From positions 1 through 42,006 of the forward strand of contig CAYYBG010000017.1 of NCBI GenBank assembly GCA_964470195.1: 42,006 bases of DNA. The letters are read 5' to 3'. The notes below the pieces were generated by a model. It was not told the origin of the DNA and searched no databases. It was given only the letters and a program-made list of their open reading frames with translations. This document shows, piece by piece, positions 8,779 to 16,410 of this stretch. The translations under genes and the position numbers were made by a program. This DNA is from RFPI01 sp964470195. GTDB lineage: Bacteria; Pseudomonadota; Gammaproteobacteria; Burkholderiales; Methylophilaceae. How positions within the stretch are numbered: the stretch's first letter is position 1; each line of letters starts with the position of its first letter.

Positions 8779-9552
8779 ATGAAAACTAACAAGCCGTTAA
8801 ATATACCGCATACTAGCGCAAATCCTGTCTCACCAGTAGACTGGTTTCATCATCCAATTGGTCAGATGTTATGTGCCGAAGAGCAAATATTGTTCGACGA
8901 TTGGGTAACCAATCTGTTCGGCTATCATGCATTGCAATTGGGCAATATGCCGAAAGATTTATTGCGCAACAGCCGGATTCAACACTGTTTCCGTAGCAAT
9001 GTGGTGAACCCTGATATATTTTGTGATAGTGCATTTTTGCCTTTTCAACAACATAGCTTGGATTTATTGCTGTTGCCCCATGTTTTGGAGTTTAGCGCAT
9101 TACCTCAACAAACTTTACGTGAAGCAGAACGGGTTCTAGTTCCAGAGGGTCATGTCATTCTGACCATGTTTAATCCTATTAGTCCTTGGGGCGTTCGTCG
9201 AATGATGGGATGTGGACGCTCTGAGATTGCAGATTTGTGGACGGCGCATTTTTTTACTATGACGCGCATACGTGATTGGTTGTCCCTGCTGGGATTTGAA
9301 GTATTACAAACCCGCATGTTGTGCCATGCATGGCCCATACATTCACAAAAAATGGCACAGCGCTTTAGCTGGCTTGCACTACTTGGTTTAAAATGCTGGC
9401 CTATGACAGGAGGGGTATATGCCATTCTGGCGCGTAAACGCGTGGTGGGGATGCATATCATTAAACCCAATTGGCAATCCATATCAGTTGCCAAAAAATT
9501 AGTCCCAACGCCAAATAAAAAACAAATCAGCCGTCGAGTGAAAGCAAATTGA
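8779..9552 (+). CDS. SAM-dependent methyltransferase domain protein
   Basis: A 257-residue protein with a class I methyltransferase core related to Methyltransf_11: LPFQQHSLDLLLLPHVLEF around residues 93-111 and LREAERVLVPEGHVILTMFNPIS around 118-140 correspond to the post-II and late strands of the fold. The usual glycine-rich motif I is degenerate (YHALQLGNMP, about residues 49-58), so cofactor binding is likely but not certain. The C-terminal third is specific and basic. Homologues next to gloB and rnhA are common in betaproteobacteria, so the locus is conserved, but I know of no established substrate. The gene overlaps the rnhA start by four bases. Confidence 0.85.
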   Translation: MKTNKPLNIPHTSANPVSPVDWFHHPIGQMLCAEEQILFDDWVTNLFGYHALQLGNMPKDLLRNSRIQHCFRSNVVNPDIFCDSAFLPFQQHSLDLLLLPHVLEFSALPQQTLREAERVLVPEGHVILTMFNPISPWGVRRMMGCGRSEIADLWTAHFFTMTRIRDWLSLLGFEVLQTRMLCHAWPIHSQKMAQRFSWLALLGLKCWPMTGGVYAILARKRVVGMHIIKPNWQSISVAKKLVPTPNKKQISRRVKAN

Positions 9553-10025
9553 ACCATTCCGAAATCGTCAGTCTTTATACCGATGGGGCTTGTAAAGGTA
9601 ATCCTGGCCCAGGCGGTTGGGGTGTGCTACTTAAAGTGGGTAGCCATGAAAAAGCCTTATGTGGTGGTGAGTTGGTGACCACCAATAATCGTATGGAATT
9701 AACCGCAGTGATTGAGGGTTTGAAAGCCCTTAAACGTAGCTGTAGGATCGATATTTATACCGATTCAGTATATGTGCAAAAAGGGATGACCGAATGGATT
9801 CATGCTTGGCGTCAACGTGGATGGCGCACCAGTGACAAAAAACCGGTTAAAAATGAGGATTTATGGCGTCTACTAGATACATTAGCTCAAACGCACCAAA
9901 TTGATTGGCATTGGGTAAAAGGACATGCGGGACATCCTGGTAATGAGCGGGCCGATGCCTTAGCCAATCAGGGGGTTGATCAAGTATTGGCAAAATCAGG
10001 CTTACCATCGATGGCAAAGGAATAA
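9549..10025 (+). CDS. rnhA: Ribonuclease HI
   Basis: Degrades the RNA strand of RNA-DNA hybrids, removing R-loops and primer remnants. It is 158 residues with the complete catalytic set: D12 (YTDGACKGNPGPGGWG), E50 (NRMELTAVIEGL), D72 (IYTDSVYVQKG), H126 and D136 (KGHAGHPGNERADALAN). The start is TTG at 9549, which overlaps the TGA of the methyltransferase as TTGA; no in-frame ATG exists before the first conserved strand. It is followed by dnaQ four bases later, the conserved rnhA-dnaQ pair. Confidence 0.96.
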   Translation: MNHSEIVSLYTDGACKGNPGPGGWGVLLKVGSHEKALCGGELVTTNNRMELTAVIEGLKALKRSCRIDIYTDSVYVQKGMTEWIHAWRQRGWRTSDKKPVKNEDLWRLLDTLAQTHQIDWHWVKGHAGHPGNERADALANQGVDQVLAKSGLPSMAKE

Positions 10026-10029
10026 CTAT

Positions 10030-10743
10030 ATGACTATCAGACAAATTTTTCTGGATACAGAAACCACGGGTTTATATCCTGCGCAAGGGCACAAAATTAT
10101 CGAAATTGCCGCAATAGAAACGATTAACAGGCAGATGACACAGCGTCATTTCCATTTTTATCTTAATCCAGAACGTGAAATTGACGAGGCCGCACAACAA
10201 GTGCATGGTATTAGTCTAGAGTCTTTGCTGGATAAGCCTAAATTTGCTGAAATTGCTGATAGTTTCCTACAATTTATTGATGGAGCTGAGTTGATTATCC
10301 ATAACGCCCCCTTTGACTTGGGTTTCTTAAATAGCGAATTAGGCGCAATTGATAAGCCCATGGTTGAAACCATTGCCGTTAATATTGTGGATACGCTCAA
10401 GATGGCAAAAGATATGCGTCCTGGACAGCGTAATAGCCTAGATGCCTTGTGTCGTCATTATGATGTGGATAATTCAAAACGTACACTGCATGGCGCTTTA
10501 TTGGATGCACAACTACTCGCTGAGGTTTATCTTGCGATGACACGTGGGCAGGATAGTTTGATTAGTGAGAGTGTGAACAGCATTGACATGGTGCAGAGCA
10601 GTGTGGAAATGTCAGTTGGCGTCAGTGAAAAGGTGATTTTTGCTGATGCGCAAGAGTTGCTCGCCCATCAACAATATCTACAAGATTTGAATAAATCTGG
10701 GCAAAGTGTTTGGAGCAAACTAGAGCAAAGTACTAGCGAGTAG
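10030..10743 (+). CDS. dnaQ: DNA polymerase III epsilon subunit (3'-5' proofreading exonuclease)
   Basis: Proofreading subunit of the replicative polymerase, 237 residues. The three exonuclease motifs are present: Exo I FLDTETTGL (D9, E11), Exo II HNAPFDLGFL (D96) and Exo III epsilon-type LHGALLDAQ (H154, D159), giving a DEDDh enzyme. The ATG at 10030 has AAAGGA nine bases upstream inside the end of rnhA; a longer frame reaching back to 9976 would run deep into rnhA and is rejected. The C-terminal part, about residues 180-237, contains the region that binds the polymerase alpha subunit in E. coli. Its last 11 bases overlap the convergent queD gene. Confidence 0.95.
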   Translation: MTIRQIFLDTETTGLYPAQGHKIIEIAAIETINRQMTQRHFHFYLNPEREIDEAAQQVHGISLESLLDKPKFAEIADSFLQFIDGAELIIHNAPFDLGFLNSELGAIDKPMVETIAVNIVDTLKMAKDMRPGQRNSLDALCRHYDVDNSKRTLHGALLDAQLLAEVYLAMTRGQDSLISESVNSIDMVQSSVEMSVGVSEKVIFADAQELLAHQQYLQDLNKSGQSVWSKLEQSTSE

Positions 10744-11173
10744 CATCTGCCCAGCTATTCGGAGTCTCGTATAGACGAATTCGCTCCAATCTAAGCTGAT
10801 TGCCATAGATATCTTGGTATTGCGCTGATAATTGCTTAAAAGCTTCTGCAGCAAGATTTTCTGCGGTAGGGACGCAGGGCAAAATGACCGTTTTGTGTTG
10901 AGGGATCTGCGCCAATAGTTGTATCACCACATGGTCTTTCTCATACACTAAAAAAGCATGATCCCAGGCATCCACTAAAGTTTTTTTAGCGATTGCTTTG
11001 ACATCAGAAAAATCCATCACCATGCCATCTTCCGAGCTACCTTCTTGATGAATAATATCGCCAGATAGCGTGATTTCTATGGCGTAGCGGTGGCCATGTA
11101 AATTGCGGCATTGGCTTTTATGGCATGGAATACGGTGACCCGCATCAAATTCTAAACGTGTGGTAATTTGCAT
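10733..11173 (-). CDS. queD: 6-carboxytetrahydropterin synthase (QueD/PTPS family)
   Basis: Early step of queuosine and 7-deazaguanine synthesis: 7,8-dihydroneopterin triphosphate to 6-carboxy-5,6,7,8-tetrahydropterin. It is 146 residues from the ATG at 11173. Zinc ligands H13 (FDAGHRI), H26 and H28 (NLHGHRY) and the catalytic Cys22 are all present, as are the GMVMDFSDVKAI and WDHAFLV segments of the family. A TTG nine codons upstream could extend it, but homologues begin right before TRLEFDAGHR. No Shine-Dalgarno sequence precedes the ATG; instead a TATAAT sits six bases before it. It is the last gene of the minus-strand group M48-cytochrome-rsgA-queD, and its 3' end overlaps dnaQ by 11 bases. 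Confidence 0.92.
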   Translation of the reverse strand: MQITTRLEFDAGHRIPCHKSQCRNLHGHRYAIEITLSGDIIHQEGSSEDGMVMDFSDVKAIAKKTLVDAWDHAFLVYEKDHVVIQLLAQIPQHKTVILPCVPTAENLAAEAFKQLSAQYQDIYGNQLRLERIRLYETPNSWADATR

Positions 11174-11179
11174 TTCGCT

Positions 11180-11185
11180 ATTATA
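11180..11185 (-). promoter_or_regulatory. Perfect -10 element immediately before queD (possible leaderless start)
   Basis: On the minus strand TATAAT is followed by AGCGAA and then the queD ATG. A polymerase using it would start at or next to the A of the ATG, giving a leaderless mRNA, which would fit the missing Shine-Dalgarno sequence. No good -35 lies 16-18 bases upstream, so it may be chance. Confidence 0.3.
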
Positions 11186-11217
11186 AACGAGAAGGGGCAA
11201 AGATGGCTTGGCCTTGC

Positions 11218-12102
11218 TTAAGCAGATTGCTTCAGTTCTTGCAATAATTCGTGGTAGAAAGCCAATCTTGCAGCGCTGACTTTACCTGCATTAACGGCAT
11301 TTAATAGGGCACAGTCTGGCTCGTGCAGATGGCGACAGTTATTAAAACGACATTGGCCTAGATAGGGACGAAATTCAGGGAAAGCTTGTTCGATTTCATC
11401 GATGCTTAAATGATATAGACCAAATTCCTGCAAGCCAGGAGAGTCGATGATATGGCTATCGGCATCCAAATGATACAGATGTGTGGCTGTGGTCGTGTGT
11501 TTGCCGCTGTCTAAAACACCTGAAATTTCACGAGTACGGATATCCAGTTGTGGTAACAGACCATTAATGATGGTGGATTTACCCATCCCAGATTGCCCAA
11601 CCAAGATGCTGGTATGCTGATTCAAATAAGGTTTTAGCGCATGAATATCTTGTTTAGCACTCAGTTTGATCAGTTGGTAGCCTAGGGCTTGATAAGGGAT
11701 GAGTTTTTCCCATGCGGCATCGCTTTCAGCCAAATCAACTTTATTCAAAACAATGAGCGCATCAATGCCTGCTTGACTCGCGGCGATTAGACAGCGATTT
11801 AATAAAGATTGATAAAAGCTAGGCAGTGCCGCCAGTACAATAATAATTTGTGTGACATTGGCAGCGAGCACTTTGGTTCGGTAGGCGTTACTTCGATATA
11901 GCAGCGACTTTCGAGCTTGGATATGCTCTATCACCGCCTCATCTTGAGCAGTCGGAAAAATATCCACTAAATCGCCACAGGCGACATCGTGTTTTTTTCC
12001 TCGTGTTACACAGTGCCAAATACTGTTATCAGGCAATTCGACCTGATAGCGTTTGCCATAGCTGGCCACGACTCGGCCGGTGTAAAACGTTTTATTTGTC
12101 AA
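11218..12102 (-). CDS. rsgA: Ribosome small-subunit-dependent GTPase A
   Basis: Late 30S assembly factor. It is 294 residues with the family's circularly permuted GTPase: an N-terminal OB fold (about 8-65), G4 NKVD (120-123) before G1 GQSGMGKST (169-177) and G3 DSPG (220-223), then the C-terminal zinc site C251, C256, H258 and C264. The start appears to be TTG at 12102, 11 bases inside the cytochrome gene, with no clear Shine-Dalgarno sequence; a GTG ten codons later would cut into the first OB strand. The overlap suggests translation coupled to the upstream cytochrome gene. Confidence 0.95.
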   Translation of the reverse strand: MTNKTFYTGRVVASYGKRYQVELPDNSIWHCVTRGKKHDVACGDLVDIFPTAQDEAVIEHIQARKSLLYRSNAYRTKVLAANVTQIIIVLAALPSFYQSLLNRCLIAASQAGIDALIVLNKVDLAESDAAWEKLIPYQALGYQLIKLSAKQDIHALKPYLNQHTSILVGQSGMGKSTIINGLLPQLDIRTREISGVLDSGKHTTTATHLYHLDADSHIIDSPGLQEFGLYHLSIDEIEQAFPEFRPYLGQCRFNNCRHLHEPDCALLNAVNAGKVSAARLAFYHELLQELKQSA

Positions 12103-12397
12103 AGTGGTAGTAACTTTGATTGAGATAGGCGGCGACGTTCAGTTCCTCATCCTCAAACCACTTCATTCCCAACATAGTGTTGCAATTACGAATTTGAGCA
12201 ATAAGGCCCTTGGAGGAGTTGACGATGCGATTTTCACGTGTGTAGATGTTGGCACCATCTCCACCATAGCGGCGGGCGTGGCACTCGATACAATGTTTTT
12301 CTACCATGGCTTTGCCTATCTGCGGATTACCTTCAGAGAATGGTTGTGCCAAAGCAAAACATGGCAGCAAACATAACAGCAAGCTTACAATTCTCAT
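12092..12397 (-). CDS. Small monoheme c-type cytochrome
   Basis: A 101-residue exported protein. The signal peptide ends near FALAQP (residues 14-19), one heme-attachment motif CIECH lies at about 36-40, and a candidate axial Met occurs in CNTMLGMKWF. Mature size is about 80 residues, as in class I cytochromes c. It is probably a periplasmic electron carrier; partners cannot be read from sequence. It starts within the stop of the protease gene (ATGA overlap) and overlaps rsgA by 11 bases, so it is embedded in a compact operon with functionally unrelated neighbours. This protease-cytochrome-rsgA arrangement is, as far as I recall, recurrent in Nitrosomonadales and Methylophilaceae. Confidence 0.85.
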   Translation of the reverse strand: MRIVSLLLCLLPCFALAQPFSEGNPQIGKAMVEKHCIECHARRYGGDGANIYTRENRIVNSSKGLIAQIRNCNTMLGMKWFEDEELNVAAYLNQSYYHFDK

Positions 12398-13644
12398 GAT
12401 ATTTTCTCGGTAATTTTGGCAATTCTAATGCTGGCGGGTGGATGCGAGTCATAGAATGCAGAGTGCCAAGGGTCAGGCGTGAGGGTAGAGGCATTGTCAC
12501 GATAAAGTTTGACTAAGGCATCAATTAAATCCTTTGCCTTAGCATGTTTAACCGCATAATCATCAGCCTCGAATTCGTTCTTGCGTGCATACCATGCCAT
12601 CAGCGGACGCAATACAAATAAAAAACTAGGGCTAACCAACATAAAAAGCATTAAAGCCATATAGTCAGAGGGAACTGACACGCCAAGGCCACTATAAAAC
12701 CAAGTTTGTTGTTTCAACCATCCCAACAACGCTAGACCCAAAAATGAAATGATAAACAGACTGATAATACGTTTTAGTACATGGTGATGTTTGAAATGAC
12801 CAAGTTCATGGGCTAACACTGCTTCAATCTCATTGGTGTTGAGGCGGTCTAGTAAAGTATCAAAAAATACCACCCGTTTACTAGCGCCAAAACCCGTAAA
12901 GTATGCGTTACCATGGGCACTTCTAGCAGAACCATCCATCACAAATAAGCCTTGTGATTTAAAGCCACATTTTTGCAGTAACTTTTCAACTCTATTTTTC
13001 AATTTTTCATCCTGTAGTGGCGAGAATTGATTGAACAATGGTGCAATCAAGCTAGGATAGACTGCCAACATGAGCAAGTTGAAAGCACTCCATAAAATCC
13101 ACAAATACAACCACCACCATTCTCCGGCCTCGCGCATTAGCCAAAATGCTGCGAACAAAATAGGAGCCCCCATCATAAAACCCACCAAACTGTGTTTGAT
13201 CAGGTCGGAAAAGAACATGGCTGGGCGCATTTTATTGAATCCAAAGCGTTCATCGATACTGAATGATTTGATGTAATCAAAAGGTAAATCAATCAATGCA
13301 CTAATGACCAATACACTGAGAACCAATAATCCACCTCGTACAAATTCATGGCTAACTAAATGGCCACGTAAATAATGGTCGATAAAGTCTAGGCCCCCAC
13401 CCAAAGTAAACCAAAGCAATAAGCCCGCTTGAACCAACAAGGAGCTAAGCACCAATCGGGTTTTGGCGATGGTGTAGTCAGCCGCTTTCTGATGGTCTGA
13501 TAATGCAATATCAGCATCGAAAGCAGCCGGCACTGTGGATCGGTGGAGTTGCACATGACAAATATGTCGGCGACCCAACCAAAAGCGTACACAAGTGGTA
13601 ATCACCACGACAAAAATGAATAAAATACTGAGTTGGTTTTGCAT
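12394..13644 (-). CDS. M48 family (Ste24-like) membrane zinc metallopeptidase
   Basis: A 416-residue polytopic membrane protease. The N-terminal CAAX-peptidase-type helices run to about residue 205, with the DLPFDYIKSFSIDERFGFNK segment typical of Ste24-like enzymes at about 119-138. The metal site is HELGH (279-283), and a downstream EFEADDYA supplies the third ligand. The C-terminus lies on the catalytic side (WHSAFYDSHPPASIRI, with the conserved SHPP). Bacterial members are thought to help in membrane protein quality control; no prenylation role is expected. It is the first gene of the operon with the cytochrome gene, rsgA and queD. Confidence 0.93.
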   Translation of the reverse strand: MQNQLSILFIFVVVITTCVRFWLGRRHICHVQLHRSTVPAAFDADIALSDHQKAADYTIAKTRLVLSSLLVQAGLLLWFTLGGGLDFIDHYLRGHLVSHEFVRGGLLVLSVLVISALIDLPFDYIKSFSIDERFGFNKMRPAMFFSDLIKHSLVGFMMGAPILFAAFWLMREAGEWWWLYLWILWSAFNLLMLAVYPSLIAPLFNQFSPLQDEKLKNRVEKLLQKCGFKSQGLFVMDGSARSAHGNAYFTGFGASKRVVFFDTLLDRLNTNEIEAVLAHELGHFKHHHVLKRIISLFIISFLGLALLGWLKQQTWFYSGLGVSVPSDYMALMLFMLVSPSFLFVLRPLMAWYARKNEFEADDYAVKHAKAKDLIDALVKLYRDNASTLTPDPWHSAFYDSHPPASIRIAKITEKIS

Positions 13645-13678
13645 AAGAAAAAGTAATTTTTAAGTTAAACTAATTAGC

Positions 13679-13686
13679 ATTATAGA
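13679..13686. promoter_or_regulatory. Overlapping divergent -10 elements between the M48 gene and orn
   Basis: A perfect TATAAT on the minus strand (13684-13679) would start the M48 operon transcript about 28 bases before its ATG. TATAGA on the plus strand (13681-13686) overlaps it and could serve orn. Neither has a convincing -35, so only the minus-strand element is reasonably supported. Confidence 0.4.
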
Positions 13687-13749
13687 AGGATTAATACGCC
13701 CTAGGTTCATTCCGGTGATCTTTAGGGCTTTATTTTAATGGAAATCATG

Positions 13750-14304
13750 ATGAGTAATCACAATGACAATTTAATTTGGCTTGATATGGAGATGACAGGC
13801 CTCAATCCAGATACTGACCGCATTATTGAACTTGCCATCGTGGTGACCGATGCTGAGTTAAATGTGATCGCTGAATCTCCGGTTTTCGTGGTACATCAAA
13901 GCGATCAAATACTGGATGCAATGGATGCATGGAATAAGGGCACACATGGCCGTTCTGGTTTGATTGAAAAAGTAAAAGCCTCGGTATTAGATGAACAAAC
14001 GATACAACAACAAGCGTTAGCATTCCTACGCGCACATACCCCGGCAGGAAAGTCACCTATGTGTGGCAACTCTATTTGTCAGGATAGGCGTTTCATGGCG
14101 CGATATATGCCCGAACTTGAACGCTATTTTCATTATCGCAATTTAGATGTGAGTGTATTTAAAGAATTGGCCAGACGTTGGCGACCAAAACTTTATAATG
14201 GCTTTAAAAAAGACAGTCGTCACGAGGCTTTGGCAGATATTTATGAATCGATTGATGAACTTAAATATTACCGTGAGCATTTCTTGCGCATCAGTGACGA
14301 ATAG
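13750..14304 (+). CDS. orn: Oligoribonuclease
   Basis: Degrades RNA dinucleotides and other very short RNAs, including pGpG from cyclic di-GMP breakdown. It is a DEDDh fold of 184 residues: LIWLDMEMTGL (D12, E14), CGNSICQDRRFM, and SRHEALADIYESI with the catalytic His and Asp. The start is ambiguous: ATGs at 13738, 13747 and 13750 are all in frame. I choose 13750 because GGA at 13740-13742 gives a normal seven-base spacing; the protein is complete from any of them. It faces glgA across a terminator. Confidence 0.95.
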   Translation: MSNHNDNLIWLDMEMTGLNPDTDRIIELAIVVTDAELNVIAESPVFVVHQSDQILDAMDAWNKGTHGRSGLIEKVKASVLDEQTIQQQALAFLRAHTPAGKSPMCGNSICQDRRFMARYMPELERYFHYRNLDVSVFKELARRWRPKLYNGFKKDSRHEALADIYESIDELKYYREHFLRISDE

Positions 14305-14345
14305 AAAAAAATGGGGTGTCAAGTCATTGTTAGCCCTGACACCCC
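14305..14345 (-). terminator. Rho-independent terminator for glgA
   Basis: GGGGTGTCA (14313-14321) and TGACACCCC (14337-14345) form a perfect nine-base-pair stem. The run of seven A residues at 14305-14311 becomes a U-tract on the minus strand, so it ends transcription coming from glgA, about 97 bases past its stop. For orn it has no U-tract. A smaller palindrome (AGCTAA/TTAGCT, 14361-14375) lies between glgA and this terminator. Confidence 0.8.
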
Positions 14346-14441
14346 GAGGGAGGAGAATTAAGCTAAGAGTTAGCTCAGTTAATACAAAGCAGTTATTGTG
14401 CCAACTTTGTCATGGGGCATGAAATTTAGCGGCAAGTAAAC

Positions 14442-15917
14442 TTACTGAGGTATCTCTAGCATGGCTTGATAGAGGGCGATATAACGCTTCGCGCTGTGTT
14501 GCCAACCTAGCTCTAATTGCATTCCTTGTTGTTGTATTTGTTGCCAGAGCTTGGGCTGCTGATAATAACTCAAGGCTCTGGTAATGCACTGTTTGAGCTC
14601 ATTTGGATCAGCTTGGTGCATGACAAAGCCATTGGCTTGTTTACTCGTCATAGTTTGCGTGTTGGTATCAATCACACTATCCGCCAAGCCACCGGTTTGA
14701 TTCACCAAGGGCGGGGTGCCATAGCGCAGGCCATACATTTGATTGAGGCCACAAGGTTCGAAGCGCGAGGGCATGATAAATAGATCGCTAGCTGCCATAA
14801 TCTGATGCGATAGCGCTTCGTCATAACCTATCCGACAGGCAACACGGCCAGGGTAGCGACTCGCTAAATTAAGAAAGCCTTGTTGCATATTGGCTTCACC
14901 TGACCCAAGCACCACTAACTGAACAGAATGTTGTTGCAATACATCCTCAGCTATTTCCAACAACATATCCAAGCCCTTTTGGTGAGTCAAACGACTCACT
15001 ACCCCCAGTAGCGCCGAATCTGCTAAAACTTCCAAGCCCATGCTATGTTGCAGTGATGCCTTCACTTGTTTTTTACCAAGCAGTTGCTGTGCGTTGTAAT
15101 GCACAGGCAAATAGGGATCGGTTTGAGGGTCCCATATTTGGGTGTCCAAACCATTCAGAATGCCGACTAAATCATTTTGTCGTAATTGCAATAACCCTTG
15201 CATACCAAAGCCAAAGCTATCAGTTTGTATCTCTTTGGCATAGGTTGGGCTGACTGTGGATAACTTATCTGCATAAAACAGTCCAGCTTTCAGAAAAGAA
15301 AACTGACCATAAAACTCCACACCATCCATATGAAAAGCCTGCTGTGGCAAGCCGAGTTGCGTCAGCCATGACTGAGAATAATTACCTTGAAATGCAAGGT
15401 TGTGAATCGACATGAGCGATTTAGCACATTGCAGACTAGGCTTTTGTCTGCGTTTGTAATAAAGATAAGCGGGCGTTAAACCAGTTTGCCAGTCGTTACA
15501 ATGCACAATATCAAAGCGTTGTGTCAGTGGGCTATCATCACAAGCCAAGATGGCTGCGACATGCGCCAAGGTGGCAAAGCGTAGAGGATTGTCCTGCCAG
15601 TCATCACCAAGGTTATCAAGATAAGGATTGCCAGCCCGCTGATACAATGCCTCATGGCATAATGCCAACACTGTTACGCCGCTATCCGGCATCATTCCTT
15701 GCCATAGCGTTATCTCACCAACCATCGGTAAGTGCTGCAAAGTGCATCGTTTGACAGGAGCATGCAGTTGGTCGATGACGCCTGGATAGGCAGGTAAAAC
15801 AATCTGTACCTGATGACCTAAATTGTTCAGTGCTGCAGGTAAGGCGCCGCTAACATCTGCGAGTCCGCCTGTTTTTATCAATGGATGGGCTTCAGAAGTA
15901 GCAAATAAAATGCGCAA
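14442..15917 (-). CDS. glgA: Glycogen synthase (ADP-glucose type, GT5)
   Basis: Transfers glucose from ADP-glucose to growing alpha-1,4-glucan. It is 491 residues, with the N-terminal ADP-glucose loop KTGGLADV (K15), the substrate HNLAFQG and HCNDWQTGL motifs, and the C-terminal GT-B region RFEPCGLNQMYGLRYGTPPLV. The start is TTG at 15917: the codon before it is TAA, and MRILFATSEAHP is exactly where homologues begin. No other glycogen gene (glgB, glgC, glgP) is in the window, so it stands alone here. A good promoter lies at 15953-15981 on the same strand and a terminator at 14305-14345, so it is probably monocistronic. Confidence 0.95.
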   Translation of the reverse strand: MRILFATSEAHPLIKTGGLADVSGALPAALNNLGHQVQIVLPAYPGVIDQLHAPVKRCTLQHLPMVGEITLWQGMMPDSGVTVLALCHEALYQRAGNPYLDNLGDDWQDNPLRFATLAHVAAILACDDSPLTQRFDIVHCNDWQTGLTPAYLYYKRRQKPSLQCAKSLMSIHNLAFQGNYSQSWLTQLGLPQQAFHMDGVEFYGQFSFLKAGLFYADKLSTVSPTYAKEIQTDSFGFGMQGLLQLRQNDLVGILNGLDTQIWDPQTDPYLPVHYNAQQLLGKKQVKASLQHSMGLEVLADSALLGVVSRLTHQKGLDMLLEIAEDVLQQHSVQLVVLGSGEANMQQGFLNLASRYPGRVACRIGYDEALSHQIMAASDLFIMPSRFEPCGLNQMYGLRYGTPPLVNQTGGLADSVIDTNTQTMTSKQANGFVMHQADPNELKQCITRALSYYQQPKLWQQIQQQGMQLELGWQHSAKRYIALYQAMLEIPQ

Positions 15918-15931
15918 TTAAAATCTTTCTG

Positions 15932-15960
15932 TTGAATCAAAAACAGCGCTCCATCATACT
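15932..15960 (+). promoter_or_regulatory. Predicted crcB promoter
   Basis: TTGAAT (15932-15937), 17 bases, then CATACT (15955-15960). Its -10 overlaps the glgA -10 on the other strand. No fluoride riboswitch pattern is seen in the short leader to 16003. Confidence 0.4.
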
Positions 15961-15981
15961 TACTGGCTAAGTTCAAATCAA
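15953..15981 (-). promoter_or_regulatory. Predicted glgA promoter
   Basis: On the minus strand TTGATT (15981-15976) and TATGAT (15958-15953) are spaced by exactly 17 bases, giving a leader of roughly 30 bases before the TTG start of glgA. It is one of the better sigma-70 matches in the window. Confidence 0.55.
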
Positions 15982-16002
15982 GAAAACTAAAAGGGGATAG
16001 CA

Positions 16003-16380
16003 ATGCAAGGATGGATTGCCGTAGGTGCTGGTGCCGCATTAGGTGCATGGCTACGCTGGGGCTTGGCCAGTGTTTTCAATCGCTCTGGCGATCAATTGCC
16101 CATAGGCACCCTGATCGCCAACTTAATTGGCGGTTTGATGATGGGCATGGTGCTGGCTTGGCTTAATCAACGTAGCGATATTTCTCCCAGCATCAGATTA
16201 TTATTGACCACTGGATTGTTAGGTGGCTTAACCACTTTTTCCGCTTTTTCTGGGGAATCTTTTAGTCTGTTATTACGTCATCAGTATGGCTGGGCAATAT
16301 TGCATACTACTTTGCATGTAGTAGGTGCATTGTTGATGACGGCTTTGGGTTTTTATTTGATGCAAAGCACGAAATCCTAG
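16003..16380 (+). CDS. crcB: Fluoride channel FluC/CrcB
   Basis: Small four-helix membrane protein that works as an antiparallel dimer to let fluoride out of the cell. It is 125 residues, the usual length. Recognisable are the N-terminal GAGAALGAWLRWGLA, the pore-region TLIANLIGG at about residues 36-44, and GLLGGLTTFSAFSGES at about 72-87, with the conserved Thr-Thr-Phe-Ser of the ion path. AAGGGG lies seven bases before the ATG. It is divergent from glgA and 30 bases before the sensor kinase, so it may share a transcript with the two-component genes. Confidence 0.93.
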   Translation: MQGWIAVGAGAALGAWLRWGLASVFNRSGDQLPIGTLIANLIGGLMMGMVLAWLNQRSDISPSIRLLLTTGLLGGLTTFSAFSGESFSLLLRHQYGWAILHTTLHVVGALLMTALGFYLMQSTKS

Positions 16381-16410
16381 AAACATGGTTAACCACACAG
16401 AGAGCCAAGC

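Noticed and set aside
9150..9557. Open frame of 135 codons on the minus strand
   Set aside because: Fully antisense to the methyltransferase gene, which has family motifs; the antisense product shows none.
14346..14441. Small gene in the orn-glgA gap
   Set aside because: The frame that crosses it starts inside orn in another reading frame and ignores the terminator; no ribosome site of its own.
15918..16002. Fluoride riboswitch before crcB
   Set aside because: The 85-base gap contains no match to the conserved GGNGAUGG...ACUGCC...GGCUGAUG pattern and is largely filled by the two promoters.
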